This document shows, piece after piece, positions 52,229 to 61,301 of a stretch of 64,000 nucleotides of DNA (position 1 is the first letter of the stretch; each line of letters opens with the position of its first letter). The notes beneath the pieces were generated by a model, which saw nothing but the letters and a program-made list of their open reading frames with translations, made no database searches and was not told where the DNA came from. The stretch spans positions 62,001-126,000 of the forward strand of contig CAZFJC010000002.1 in assembly GCA_964518765.1 (NCBI GenBank). Reading direction: 5' to 3'. The translations under genes were made by a program, and so were the position numbers. This stretch comes from CAZPNX01 sp964518765 (lineage in GTDB: Bacteria > Edwardsbacteria > AC1 > EtOH8).

Positions 52229-53335
52229 ATGAGGCACCCTGTCATTATAATACTATATGTTGTGCTATCCGTCGCCGCCCTGACTGCTGATTCGAGCCCT
52301 GCCCTGGCGGGGACGGTGCCGCCCGATTCCACCATCTTCCCGGGACAGACCGGCACCCAGTTGATCGCTTCGCTGGTGGCAGCCTACAAATCGACAAGCA
52401 ACCTTGGCTACAACGCTGGCCGGGACACCATGTACGGCGTCATCGACAAGGTCAACGACTCGCTGGAGTGCGTCTACAGTAGTTACAGGATCTACATGCA
52501 GCCCGGCCAGGACCCCAGTGAATGGGCTTACGACCACGGCATAAACTGCGAGCACACCTGGCCCCAGAGCATGCTTTCGTCCGGGACCGCCGAGGCCGAT
52601 CTCCACCATCTCTACCCGACCGACATCGAGGTAAACGGCGCCAGGGACAACGACCCCTTCTCCGACATCCCCGACGACCAGACGGTCACCTGGTACTACA
52701 ACAACACCACCACCCACACCATCCCGACCTCGAACATCGACCTTTACGCTGAGGAGGCCCCAAACACCTTCGAACCTCGGGAGATGCAGAAGGGCAACAC
52801 CGCCCGCTCCATGTACTACGTGCTGACCATGTGGCAACTGGCCGACACCAACCTGGCCTGGTGGACCGTGCAAAAAAACACGCTCTATGCCTGGCACGTC
52901 AACGACCCGGCCGATGCCCGAGAGATAACGCGTACCAGGAAGATCGCCACCTACCAGCAGGGCAAGAAGAATCCCTTCGTGCTGGACAGCACCCTGATAC
53001 GCCGCGCCTACTTTCCGAACATGGGAATGTCCGGCAGGCCGGAGGGATTGGCCATGGACAACAAGCTCTTGGGCAACCAGCCCAACCCGTTCCGAGACGC
53101 CACCGAGATCCGCTACCGCCTGGCCGGGCCATGCCGGGCCGAGGTGGTTATCTACAATGTACTGGGGCTGGAGGTGGACCGCTTGGCCGGAAGCGCCTCC
53201 GAGGCCGGGGAACGCACCCTGACCTGGAATGCCCGCGATTCACAGGGTCAGCCGCAGCCGCCCGGCATCTACTTCTACCAGCTCAAGGTCGAGGGGCTGC
53301 CGGCCGCCACCCGGAGGATGCTGCTGGTCAGATGA
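52229..53335 (+). CDS. Secreted endonuclease I with C-terminal sorting domain
   Basis: 368 residues from ATG 52229 (CGGAGACAAG upstream); an ATG at 52211 lacks a ribosome site. Signal peptide to about residue 27. Endonuclease I (EndA/Vvn) motifs: INCEHTWPQSML with the catalytic His, ADLHHLYPTDIEVNGARDND, PREMQKGNTARSMYYVLTM. The last ~85 residues are a FlgD/Por-like sorting fold (NQPNPFRDATEIRYRL, VVIYNVLGLEVDRL, PPGIYFYQLKV, MLLVR end). Likely a secreted or surface nuclease for scavenging DNA. Confidence 0.92.
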   Translation: MRHPVIIILYVVLSVAALTADSSPALAGTVPPDSTIFPGQTGTQLIASLVAAYKSTSNLGYNAGRDTMYGVIDKVNDSLECVYSSYRIYMQPGQDPSEWAYDHGINCEHTWPQSMLSSGTAEADLHHLYPTDIEVNGARDNDPFSDIPDDQTVTWYYNNTTTHTIPTSNIDLYAEEAPNTFEPREMQKGNTARSMYYVLTMWQLADTNLAWWTVQKNTLYAWHVNDPADAREITRTRKIATYQQGKKNPFVLDSTLIRRAYFPNMGMSGRPEGLAMDNKLLGNQPNPFRDATEIRYRLAGPCRAEVVIYNVLGLEVDRLAGSASEAGERTLTWNARDSQGQPQPPGIYFYQLKVEGLPAATRRMLLVR

Positions 53336-53353
53336 CTAAAACATTGCTACATG

Positions 53354-53382
53354 GCAAAAGGCGGCCATAAGGTCGCCTTTTG
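53354..53382 (+). terminator. Terminator after endonuclease gene
   Basis: GCAAAAGGCGGCC, ATAA loop, GGTCGCCTTTTGC with one mismatch, 18 bp past the stop. The following ~185 bp to the ABC gene hold only an unconvincing short minus-strand frame. Confidence 0.75.
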
Positions 53383-53570
53383 CTTTATCCATCCTCTTCA
53401 GCTTTACATTCCTCTTGGCGTAGGTCTCCGCCAGGCTGAAAGCCATAATCCCGGCTGGTATCGGGCACAGTCGGTTGGCGCCCAGGTTCATCGTCTTATT
53501 GGGGATCATGGCTCTTATTTTCTCGGCCGGCCTCGGCACCAGCTGGTTCCTGAAGCCATGGTTATCAAAC

Positions 53571-55379
53571 TCAAGTGCCGTTCCCGTTTTCCTGCAGCTT
53601 CTCCCTCTCCCTTAGGCCCACGTAATAGCCGTTCTTGGCCATCAATTCGGCATGGCTTCCCATCTCCTCTATCCTGCCGTCCTTGAGGACCACGATCAAG
53701 TCGGCCCGCTCGATGGTGGAGGTACGGTGGGAGACGATGAAGCAGGTGGCGTCCGGAAGCTTCTCCTCCAGCTCCCACCAGACCATGGCCTCGGTAGTGG
53801 CGTCCAGGCCTGAGGTGATGTCGTCCAGGACCAGTATCTGGGGATGCCCGCAGGTTATTCTCGCCACTATGGCCCGGGCCAATGATGCCCTCTGTTTCTG
53901 CCCGCCCGAAAGCGTCAGACCGCGCTGGCCCACCCTGGTGTCATAACCCTGGGCGAAGCCCGCCACTTCATTGTCCAGCTGGGCCATGCGGCCGGCGGCC
54001 AGGGCTCTATCCTCATCGACATCGTGCCGATAAAAGATGACATTATTCAGCACCGTCTCCGAGAAAAGAAGCGCCTCCTGGGGCGCGTAGCCGAAGAGCC
54101 CCCTCAGCTCCTTGAGCCTCATGTTTCTGATATCCCTACCGTCGATAGTGATCCTGCCCCGCTGTGGATCAAAGAACCTGAGAAGCAGGCCGGCCAAAGT
54201 ACTCTTCCCACTGCCCACCTCGCCCATCAGCGCCACCTTTTGGCCCTTGGGCACGGTGAAGCTTATTCCCTCGAGCACCGCTTTTCCGTCGCCGTAGCCG
54301 AAGGCGACGTTCTCGAAGGCTACGGCCTCCCTGAAGGCGACCGGCTCCGGGTGCCTCGGCTCCTCGACCTCCGGCTTCGAGTCCAGCAGCTCCCTCACCC
54401 TCGAGTAGGAGACCGCCGCCCGCTTGCCGGACATGAAGAAGTTGCCCATATTCCAGAAGGGCTCGATCAGCATCAGAGCGTAGGTGTTGAATGCCACGAA
54501 GCTCCCCAGGGTCAGCTGCCCCTTGATGACCAGATAGCCGCCGGCCAGGAGGACCACTATCACCCCGACCTGGTTGATGAAATTGTTGAAAGCGTTGTAC
54601 AGCCCTTCGGCCCGGATGCTCCTCAACTCGGCCTCGATCCGGTCGCTCATCACCGTCCCGAACCTCAGCCTCTGGTGCTCCTGACGGTTGTAGACCTTGA
54701 GCACCCGGATGCCGGAAAAGCATGATTCCAGGAAGTCGTTTACCGCCGAGATGGCCTGCTGCAGCCCCTGGTAGCGCCGCTCAAAACCCTTCTCCCCGTA
54801 AACGAAGACTGCTATGATGAAAGGCATGGATAGCAGCGACAGGGCGGCCAGGGCCGGGTTTATCCTGGCCATGACGATGATCACGAAGATGAAGACGAAC
54901 AGCCCCTGGAGAGCCCGGAAGATTCCGGAGCAGGTGTACCAGGAAAGCTTCTCCCCCAAATCGTCCGTCAGCCTGGTTATTAGGTCGCCGGTGCGGTGCT
55001 GGGCGTAGAAGCCAGGACCCATGGTCGTCAGGTGCCGGAAGAGACGGCTTCTCAGCTCGGCTTCGATGCTCATGTTGGTCCAGCCCCGGGTGGACATCAG
55101 CAACCAGTTGAGCACGGCGGCGCCCCCACCCAGGGCCAGCAGGAAGATAACGTTACGGTTGATCTCGTCCTTCCCAGCCCCGGAGCGCAGCCCGTCCACC
55201 ACCAGCTTGAAGAACACCGGGTAGCTGATGGCCAGGGCGGTGTAGACCATGGTCATCGAGACCAGGGCCGACAGCCTCATGGGGTGCCGGGACCAGTACT
55301 CGGCCACCCAGCCGAAGATTAGCCTCAGGCTGCTGCTTTTTTTGATTTCGGTGCCTTTATCTGTCTGCATTTTCGACAA
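53571..55379 (-). CDS. ABC exporter half-transporter, degenerate-site subunit
   Basis: 602 residues, membrane domain at 1-330 then ATPase. Walker A GEVGSGKST, signature LSGGQKQR, but Walker B reads ILVLDDITSGLD: Asp replaces the catalytic Glu. Switch His in IVSHRTSTI. The partner gene lies 5 bp upstream. The Asp together with the LSQGE signature of the partner forms the expected degenerate site of a TM287/288-like heterodimer. Confidence 0.94.
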   Translation of the reverse strand: MSKMQTDKGTEIKKSSSLRLIFGWVAEYWSRHPMRLSALVSMTMVYTALAISYPVFFKLVVDGLRSGAGKDEINRNVIFLLALGGGAAVLNWLLMSTRGWTNMSIEAELRSRLFRHLTTMGPGFYAQHRTGDLITRLTDDLGEKLSWYTCSGIFRALQGLFVFIFVIIVMARINPALAALSLLSMPFIIAVFVYGEKGFERRYQGLQQAISAVNDFLESCFSGIRVLKVYNRQEHQRLRFGTVMSDRIEAELRSIRAEGLYNAFNNFINQVGVIVVLLAGGYLVIKGQLTLGSFVAFNTYALMLIEPFWNMGNFFMSGKRAAVSYSRVRELLDSKPEVEEPRHPEPVAFREAVAFENVAFGYGDGKAVLEGISFTVPKGQKVALMGEVGSGKSTLAGLLLRFFDPQRGRITIDGRDIRNMRLKELRGLFGYAPQEALLFSETVLNNVIFYRHDVDEDRALAAGRMAQLDNEVAGFAQGYDTRVGQRGLTLSGGQKQRASLARAIVARITCGHPQILVLDDITSGLDATTEAMVWWELEEKLPDATCFIVSHRTSTIERADLIVVLKDGRIEEMGSHAELMAKNGYYVGLREREKLQENGNGT

Positions 55380-55384
55380 CCTCG

Positions 55385-57172
55385 TCAGGCCGCGAACTGT
55401 ATCCGGTACAGCCTGGCGTAAAATCCGTTCTTCTCCATCAGCTCCCGGTGGGTGCCCTGCTCCGCTATCCGGCCCTTGTGGACCACCAGAATCCGGTCGG
55501 CGTCCATGATAGTGGACAAGCGGTGGGCGATGATGATAGCCGTCCGGCCGGCCAGGAGCTTTTTCATCCCGGCCTGTATCATCCGCTCCGAACGCGGGTC
55601 CACCGACGAGGTGGCCTCGTCAAGGATAAGTATCTCGGGATCGAAGGCCAGGGCCCGGGCGAAGGACATTAGCTGCCTCTCGCCCTGAGAGAGGTTGGCA
55701 CCCCGCTCGGCCAGCTCTGAATCCAGGCCCTGCGGCAGCCGCCTCAGGAGCCGCCTCAGGCCCAACAGCTCCGCCGCCTCCTGGACCTTGGCCTCGGGCA
55801 TCCTGATCCCCAACGTCAGGTTCTCGCGGACCGTACCTGGGAAGAGATAAACATCCTGGAGCACCAACCCGAATCTGCGGCGCAAATCGTCAAGGGGTAT
55901 CCTTCGGATGTCCGTTCCGTCCATGTTGACCGCGCCCTGCTGCGGTTCGTAGAAGCGAAGAAGCAAATTGATGATCGAGGTCTTTCCTCCGCCGGTGGCC
56001 CCCACCAGAGCCACCTTCTCCCCCCGGCTCACCGAGAAGGATATGTCCTTGAGCACCCAGTTCCCCTCCTCCTGGCCGGAACGGTTCCCGTAGGAGAAGA
56101 AGACGTTCTTAAATTCTATCCTGCCGGAGAATGCTGCCCCCTTTTGCCCCCCGTTAACCGAGGTTATCTCCGGCTTCATGTCAAGTATGTTGAACACCCG
56201 GTCGGCCGCGGCAAAGGCCCTCTGCATTATCCCCACCTGCTCCGAGAAGGCATAGACCGGCATGAAGAACTGCCTCAGGTAGCCCAGGAACAGCACCAAC
56301 GAGCCGATGGTCAGAAGACCCCCGGCCACCATTTCGCCGCCCACGAATAGGATTATGGCCAGTCCCAGTATCTCAAATAACCCCACCAGAGAGAAGAACC
56401 CCATTTCCATTATCTCGGCCGGGATCAGGGTTCTGAGATATGAGCGGTTGAGGCCGTCCAAGCCCCGGGCCACCTCCGGCTCCCGGGAGAACGCCTGTAC
56501 CACCCGCATGCCTTGTATCATCTCGGCCAAGTAGCCCACGATCTCGGCATACTTGCGCCTGACCACGGCGAACATCGGCCGCACCTTACGCTGGAAGAGC
56601 GCGGTCAGGACCACCATGGGCGGGATGAGCAGGGATACGGCCAGGAAAAGCCTGGGGCTGACCGAAACCATGACGGCCACCATCCCCACCAAGCTGACCA
56701 TGGCCCCCAACAGGGTGAACATGGTGGTGGTGAACAGCCTCCGGATGGCCTCGGTATCGCTCTCCACCCTGGCGATCAGCTTGCCCACCGGATGCAGGTC
56801 GAAGAAGGCGATGTCCAGATCCAGGACATGCCCGAAGAGCCTCTCCTTCAGGACCGATACCAGGCGCACCCCCAGACCCTCCAGCACCACCGCCATCAGG
56901 TAGTTCACTCCGAACAGCGCCGCCTGAAGGGCGACGTACAAGCCGACGGTGGCCGCCAGCCCCTGGAGGTCGCCCCCTCCGATGTCTACGTCGATGGCCC
57001 GGCGCACCAGCAGCGGCGGGATCAGGCCCAGGCCGGAGGAGGCCAGCAGCACCAGTCCAGCCGTGGCTATGCGCAGCCGAAAAGGCTTCAGCATCGGTAC
57101 TAGCCGCTTCAGCATCTGGCGATCGTATAACCTGCCGACTGGAAGGTCATCTATGCTTTCGTCGTGCCACAT
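55385..57172 (-). CDS. ABC exporter half-transporter, catalytic subunit
   Basis: 595 residues. Six-helix domain then ATPase with Walker A GATGGGKTS, signature LSQGERQ (non-consensus) and Walker B ILILDEATSSVD with the catalytic Glu. Switch His in IIAHRLSTI. An N-terminal HDESIDDLPVGRLYDRQMLK segment precedes the first helix. Multidrug or lipid export is likely; substrate unknown. Confidence 0.94.
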   Translation of the reverse strand: MWHDESIDDLPVGRLYDRQMLKRLVPMLKPFRLRIATAGLVLLASSGLGLIPPLLVRRAIDVDIGGGDLQGLAATVGLYVALQAALFGVNYLMAVVLEGLGVRLVSVLKERLFGHVLDLDIAFFDLHPVGKLIARVESDTEAIRRLFTTTMFTLLGAMVSLVGMVAVMVSVSPRLFLAVSLLIPPMVVLTALFQRKVRPMFAVVRRKYAEIVGYLAEMIQGMRVVQAFSREPEVARGLDGLNRSYLRTLIPAEIMEMGFFSLVGLFEILGLAIILFVGGEMVAGGLLTIGSLVLFLGYLRQFFMPVYAFSEQVGIMQRAFAAADRVFNILDMKPEITSVNGGQKGAAFSGRIEFKNVFFSYGNRSGQEEGNWVLKDISFSVSRGEKVALVGATGGGKTSIINLLLRFYEPQQGAVNMDGTDIRRIPLDDLRRRFGLVLQDVYLFPGTVRENLTLGIRMPEAKVQEAAELLGLRRLLRRLPQGLDSELAERGANLSQGERQLMSFARALAFDPEILILDEATSSVDPRSERMIQAGMKKLLAGRTAIIIAHRLSTIMDADRILVVHKGRIAEQGTHRELMEKNGFYARLYRIQFAA

Positions 57173-57202
57173 ACCAATTATACTCCTCGGCCTAAGGCGC
57201 CC

Positions 57203-58168
57203 TTACCTTAGCATTCCCTCGATAAAGCTCTTCCAGGAGCTGCCCAAAACCATAAGGTTATACCCCCCCTCGAAGACCACTACTGTCGGCAGGCCCAGGG
57301 AGCCGAGCTCCGATCCTATCGCCAAGTAGCTCCCCTCATCCAGGCCCATGCCGATGTAGGGATCGGAACGGTGGGTGTCGAAGCCGAGCGACAAAACCAG
57401 GCTTTGGGGAGCTCGGGAGGCGATAAAATCCAGCGCCCGGCCCAGCGCCGCCAGGTAGGCCTTCTCCCCGCAATCTGGCGCCAAAGGCAGGTTGAGGTTA
57501 TGGCCCTCGCCCGGCCCCTCGCCCCTTTCGTGTGCATAGCCCCAGCGATATGGGTACTCGTTAGCCGGGTCGGCGTGCAGCGACACGTAGGCCGCGTCGT
57601 CTCGACGGTAGAATATGTCCTGAGTCCCGTGGCCGTGATGGTAGTCAAGGTCCAGTATGCTGACCCTGCCCAAGGCCAATAGCCTTTGGGCCGCCAGGGC
57701 CGCGTTGTTGAAATAACAGTATCCTCCGCAGAAAGCCCGTCCCGCGTGGTGCCCCGGAGGTCGGCATAGTGCGATCGAAATCCTGTCTCCCTGCAACATC
57801 GCGCCGGCCGCCTCCAGGGCGCATCCAGCCGCCCCGCGGGCCGCTTCGAAGGTGCCGGCGGTCACCGGCGCCGACAGGTCGGCGAATATCCTCTCCCGGA
57901 AAGGAAGCGGCTGATGGACCTCGCCCTTCTTCAGGCTCTTGGAGATCCTTTCGATGCCGTTGACCAAAACCGCGTCGTGTACGGACAATAGATCTTGGCT
58001 GTTCGCAGGCATTGATTCCGTGAGCTCTACATTATCAACCGTCTTCAGCACCGCCAGGCAAGCCTCGATCCTCTCTGGCACTTCAACATAGGGATACCAC
58101 TGGCCTTCCTCATAGTCGTCGCTGGGGGCGTGAAGCTGGTGAGCTTCGCTGAAAAATATCTTGGCCAT
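57203..58168 (-). CDS. HDAC-family deacetylase (acetylpolyamine amidohydrolase-like)
   Basis: 321 residues. Arginase-deacetylase fold: MAKIFFSEAHQLHAP and VPERIEACLAVL at the start, RPPGHHAG with the tandem His pair, GYCYFNNAALAAQ, zinc ligands in DLDYHHGHGTQDIFY, a further Asp in LGFDTHRSDP and FEGGYNL near the end. All catalytic residues are present. It removes acetyl groups from a lysine or polyamine. It lies 8 bp after a gene for a GNAT acetyltransferase fusion. Confidence 0.93.
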   Translation of the reverse strand: MAKIFFSEAHQLHAPSDDYEEGQWYPYVEVPERIEACLAVLKTVDNVELTESMPANSQDLLSVHDAVLVNGIERISKSLKKGEVHQPLPFRERIFADLSAPVTAGTFEAARGAAGCALEAAGAMLQGDRISIALCRPPGHHAGRAFCGGYCYFNNAALAAQRLLALGRVSILDLDYHHGHGTQDIFYRRDDAAYVSLHADPANEYPYRWGYAHERGEGPGEGHNLNLPLAPDCGEKAYLAALGRALDFIASRAPQSLVLSLGFDTHRSDPYIGMGLDEGSYLAIGSELGSLGLPTVVVFEGGYNLMVLGSSWKSFIEGMLR

Positions 58169-58176
58169 AGGTGCTC

Positions 58177-61100
58177 CTAGGGAAGATGTTCGAACTTGGC
58201 CATATGTTTCAATGCTTCCGCTTCTGCGGAGTTCCTGGCCGCTCCCCAGAATGCCAAAAACGTCTTGGTTTCGCCGGCTTTCAGCCTTATCTCCAAAGCC
58301 TGGCCTAAGTGCCCACCGTCGCGGCCGTAGTCCATCAGAAGTACCGTTTGGGTGATCTGATCATTGGGGATGGCCATCACAATCGTTTCGCCGCTTTCCG
58401 GGTTCTCCGCCGCCCCCCAGCGCCCGGATTCCGCCCAGGCGCCCTTGTCGCCTCTTAACAATTGCCTCGCCCGCCCGGACTCGTCCCAACTTAGCCTAGT
58501 CCCCTTGTGCGAGCCGCCGGGTGAAATAAAGCCCATCGTCTCTGAGCCGAAATGCATCAGCCCAGCGGTATTGTTTCGAAACAAGGCGATTGTCGCCATC
58601 ACCGGACAGCACGGCAGTGTCAGGTAGCTGACTTCAATCAGCAAACCCTTGGCCTTTTTATCGGACGGACGACATGTCATTTTCACCCCGCGCCAAACAA
58701 GACCAGTCTTGCCCTCGACCTCCGTCTCGGCGGCCGTGAACTTCTCCTTGACCAGAAGGTTTCTGCCCCAGGCATTGGCCGGGTGCAGCACCGGCGCTAA
58801 CCCGCCGTACCACGGCCTTTCCCACGAGAAATTACCCGGTGCCGGGAACGCGCTCAGCAGCTGCTCCCTGCCTTCGAATGTCCAGCTGAAGAGGCTGCCT
58901 AAAAATCCCGGCGATGCCTTGAAGCGGCATAAACCGTTATCCGCGACCCAAACCTCCAAGCCCTCCTCTTCCGTCCTCTTCACCCTGACGGCCTTGTCTT
59001 CCCCGCCCATGGGTATCACCCCGAACTTTGAACCGACCGTGTTAATTCCTACTCTGCCCGATATCTCGCCTATGGAGGGAACCCCCATCCCACCTTGTAG
59101 CTCCAGTGGCTGCCGAAAATCCTTACCCAGCATCACCGAAGGAACCTTGGCTTCCAGCCTTTCCATCCCCGGCATTATCACCATCAGATCGGCGTCCATC
59201 TCCTGGCGGCTAAGGTTCCTGACGACGAAGGTCCGGCTCTGGGCCTTGCCCGGTGCCAGGAACAGGGTCGGCGGCTCGAAGGACGCGGACAGCCGAGGCT
59301 GAACCTCCAGTTTCCTAAAATCCTCCGGATTTTGGCCCCTCTGTCTCTCAAGGTGCCACCGCCTTACCAGGTTATGGTCTCCCGGGCCGAAAATAGCGTA
59401 TACGGCCGGAGTCTCTCCGGTGGCGCCAGGCTTGACCAGGCCGATGTTTAAGACCACATTGGGATAATCTAAGCTCTGCAAGTCCTCCCAGACAATCCCG
59501 CTTACCAGCCCTTCATTCTCCACCGCCCACCAATTCTCGGAAAAACCTTCAGGTTTTTGTGGAAGCTCCCCTCCGAGCCCTCCGAAGGGATGGGGGCCGG
59601 TGATCCCGATGCAGCCCTGTTTCAACGGGAAGACCTTTCTCGCCCCTAGGCCCTCTATCCCCGGATCGATGGACAGGTTGACCCGGTACCTGCCGCTTCC
59701 CCGGGTGTTGTTGATCACCCGGCTGATGATCCTCAAGGCTCTCTCGCCGGACATCTCCAGCACCCTCTGAAAGACCAGGCCCGGTGTCTGGTGGCTTCGG
59801 GATGAGATCACCAGGCGCTGCCTCTCCATGCTCACCCGGCACTGGATGTTGGCGAACTCGTTGGGCCAGAACGGCGGACCTAAAGATGACCCGATGCTGG
59901 ACAGGCAACGGCCGCTGGCTTTATCGGTTAGTTCCACCTCGCCTCCCCGGCGGATCACTTCCGCCCGAAAGCCTGGCGTCTCCCATATCGATTTCCTGTC
60001 GTCATGCCACAGCACCGGCTTATGACCGTGCCCGACGTTGAACAGGGGCATTCGGTAACTTTTGGTGGAAAGGGTCTTCTTTCCCGTCCTAGCCTTGGCC
60101 TTTACCAACAGCTCCCTGACGCCCTTGCCTGTGTTGTTGATGATTACCAAACAGCCTGTCCTACCGTCCCTCTCCGCCAGCCTGCCGGCAGAAGGCGCCT
60201 TGGTGCTAACGTCCTTTCGCTGCCCTATCTCTAGGGACACCCTCGCCTTCCCGCCTGTGTTGTTGACCATACTCAGGTTAACCGGCAGCTGTTGCCTTGC
60301 CGAGAAATCGGGATACTTCGGTTGCCATTCCAGCTCAAGCGGCTGTTTCGGCCTGATCCCGGCTTCGAGCTTAAAGGACTTTCCGTCCATCTCCATCCTG
60401 ACGCCCACCGTCAGCGCCGGCATTTGCTCCTCGGGCGCCTCCACCTCGGGAGAGACTACCAGCTGCGCTTTCCGGCCCGAATGTTTAAGCCTGATGTTGG
60501 CGCTCCTGGGCTTGAGCCAATCCACCTTGAGCTGTCCCCCTTGGCCGGGGTCGCCCTCGACCTCGACCCTATGCCGCCTGCCCGCCACCACCTCGGGGTC
60601 ATCCATAAGCAAGGCGGCTCTCACCCGGTTGGTCTTCACCGCGCAGGCCCGGCGCGACTCCATGTCGAAGGTCACCTCGACGTATTCATCCCCGGCCTGG
60701 AACCGGTAGGGGAATACCCGCCTTTGGCCGATCTTGACCTCGTCCGGTTCCTGGTCCAGTTTTCTGACAAAGGTCTGGTACCAATCATGCTTGGTGAAAA
60801 AATCACGGCACAGGGGATGGGCCAGCACCGCCGGGATGTAGTTCTGCATGTGGACCTGGGTGTCGGGCAGCCAGAAGAAGCCGGTCTTCTTGTAGAGGGG
60901 CACCGCCTTTATGTTCGAGGGCCAGGTGTGCAGGTCGACCCGGTAGTAACCCTTTCTGACCGCCCGTTTGATGCTCTCCAGCAGCAAGCCCTTGCCCACC
61001 CCCTGTCCATGGTAGGCGGGATGAACGTTGAGCAGGGCCACGTAGCAGGCGTCCGGCTCCCGGGGGTACAGGGACACCCAGCAGTAGCCGATTATCTTGC

Positions 61101-61281
61101 CCCGGTCCTCGGCCACCAGGTAGAACAGCGCCTGCTGCTTTTTCATGTCTTCGGCCACCCGTTCGGCGGTGAAGGCCACGTTGCCCCCGAAGCCGGTGGG
61201 CCAGGCCGATTGGCTTTGATTCCACATGTCGGCCAGGCCCTGGTTATCCGACTTGCGATAATCCCTTATTAGGTGCTCCAT
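58177..61281 (-). CDS. GNAT acetyltransferase fused to a ~870-residue beta-rich region
   Basis: 1034 residues. Residues 1-160 are a GNAT domain with acetyl-CoA motif HPAYHGQGVGKGLLLESI and VPLYKKTGFFWL. The rest (about 165-1034) has no motif I recognise; it is rich in beta-like segments (LTVGVRMEMDGKSFKLEAGI, VRVKRTEEEGLEVWVADNG, PRLSASFEPPTLFLAPGKAQ) and several Trp/Gly motifs, resembling stacked Ig or carbohydrate-type sandwiches. There is no signal peptide, so the product should be cytoplasmic despite the extracellular look. The gene overlaps nothing and sits between rsgA and the deacetylase gene. Confidence 0.8.
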   Translation of the reverse strand: MEHLIRDYRKSDNQGLADMWNQSQSAWPTGFGGNVAFTAERVAEDMKKQQALFYLVAEDRGKIIGYCWVSLYPREPDACYVALLNVHPAYHGQGVGKGLLLESIKRAVRKGYYRVDLHTWPSNIKAVPLYKKTGFFWLPDTQVHMQNYIPAVLAHPLCRDFFTKHDWYQTFVRKLDQEPDEVKIGQRRVFPYRFQAGDEYVEVTFDMESRRACAVKTNRVRAALLMDDPEVVAGRRHRVEVEGDPGQGGQLKVDWLKPRSANIRLKHSGRKAQLVVSPEVEAPEEQMPALTVGVRMEMDGKSFKLEAGIRPKQPLELEWQPKYPDFSARQQLPVNLSMVNNTGGKARVSLEIGQRKDVSTKAPSAGRLAERDGRTGCLVIINNTGKGVRELLVKAKARTGKKTLSTKSYRMPLFNVGHGHKPVLWHDDRKSIWETPGFRAEVIRRGGEVELTDKASGRCLSSIGSSLGPPFWPNEFANIQCRVSMERQRLVISSRSHQTPGLVFQRVLEMSGERALRIISRVINNTRGSGRYRVNLSIDPGIEGLGARKVFPLKQGCIGITGPHPFGGLGGELPQKPEGFSENWWAVENEGLVSGIVWEDLQSLDYPNVVLNIGLVKPGATGETPAVYAIFGPGDHNLVRRWHLERQRGQNPEDFRKLEVQPRLSASFEPPTLFLAPGKAQSRTFVVRNLSRQEMDADLMVIMPGMERLEAKVPSVMLGKDFRQPLELQGGMGVPSIGEISGRVGINTVGSKFGVIPMGGEDKAVRVKRTEEEGLEVWVADNGLCRFKASPGFLGSLFSWTFEGREQLLSAFPAPGNFSWERPWYGGLAPVLHPANAWGRNLLVKEKFTAAETEVEGKTGLVWRGVKMTCRPSDKKAKGLLIEVSYLTLPCCPVMATIALFRNNTAGLMHFGSETMGFISPGGSHKGTRLSWDESGRARQLLRGDKGAWAESGRWGAAENPESGETIVMAIPNDQITQTVLLMDYGRDGGHLGQALEIRLKAGETKTFLAFWGAARNSAEAEALKHMAKFEHLP

Positions 61282-61301
61282 GATGCTCCGGTCATTTGTT
61301 T

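Noticed and set aside
53336..53539. 67-codon minus-strand frame downstream of the ABC pair
   Set aside because: It runs through the endonuclease terminator hairpin, has no ribosome site and matches no family.
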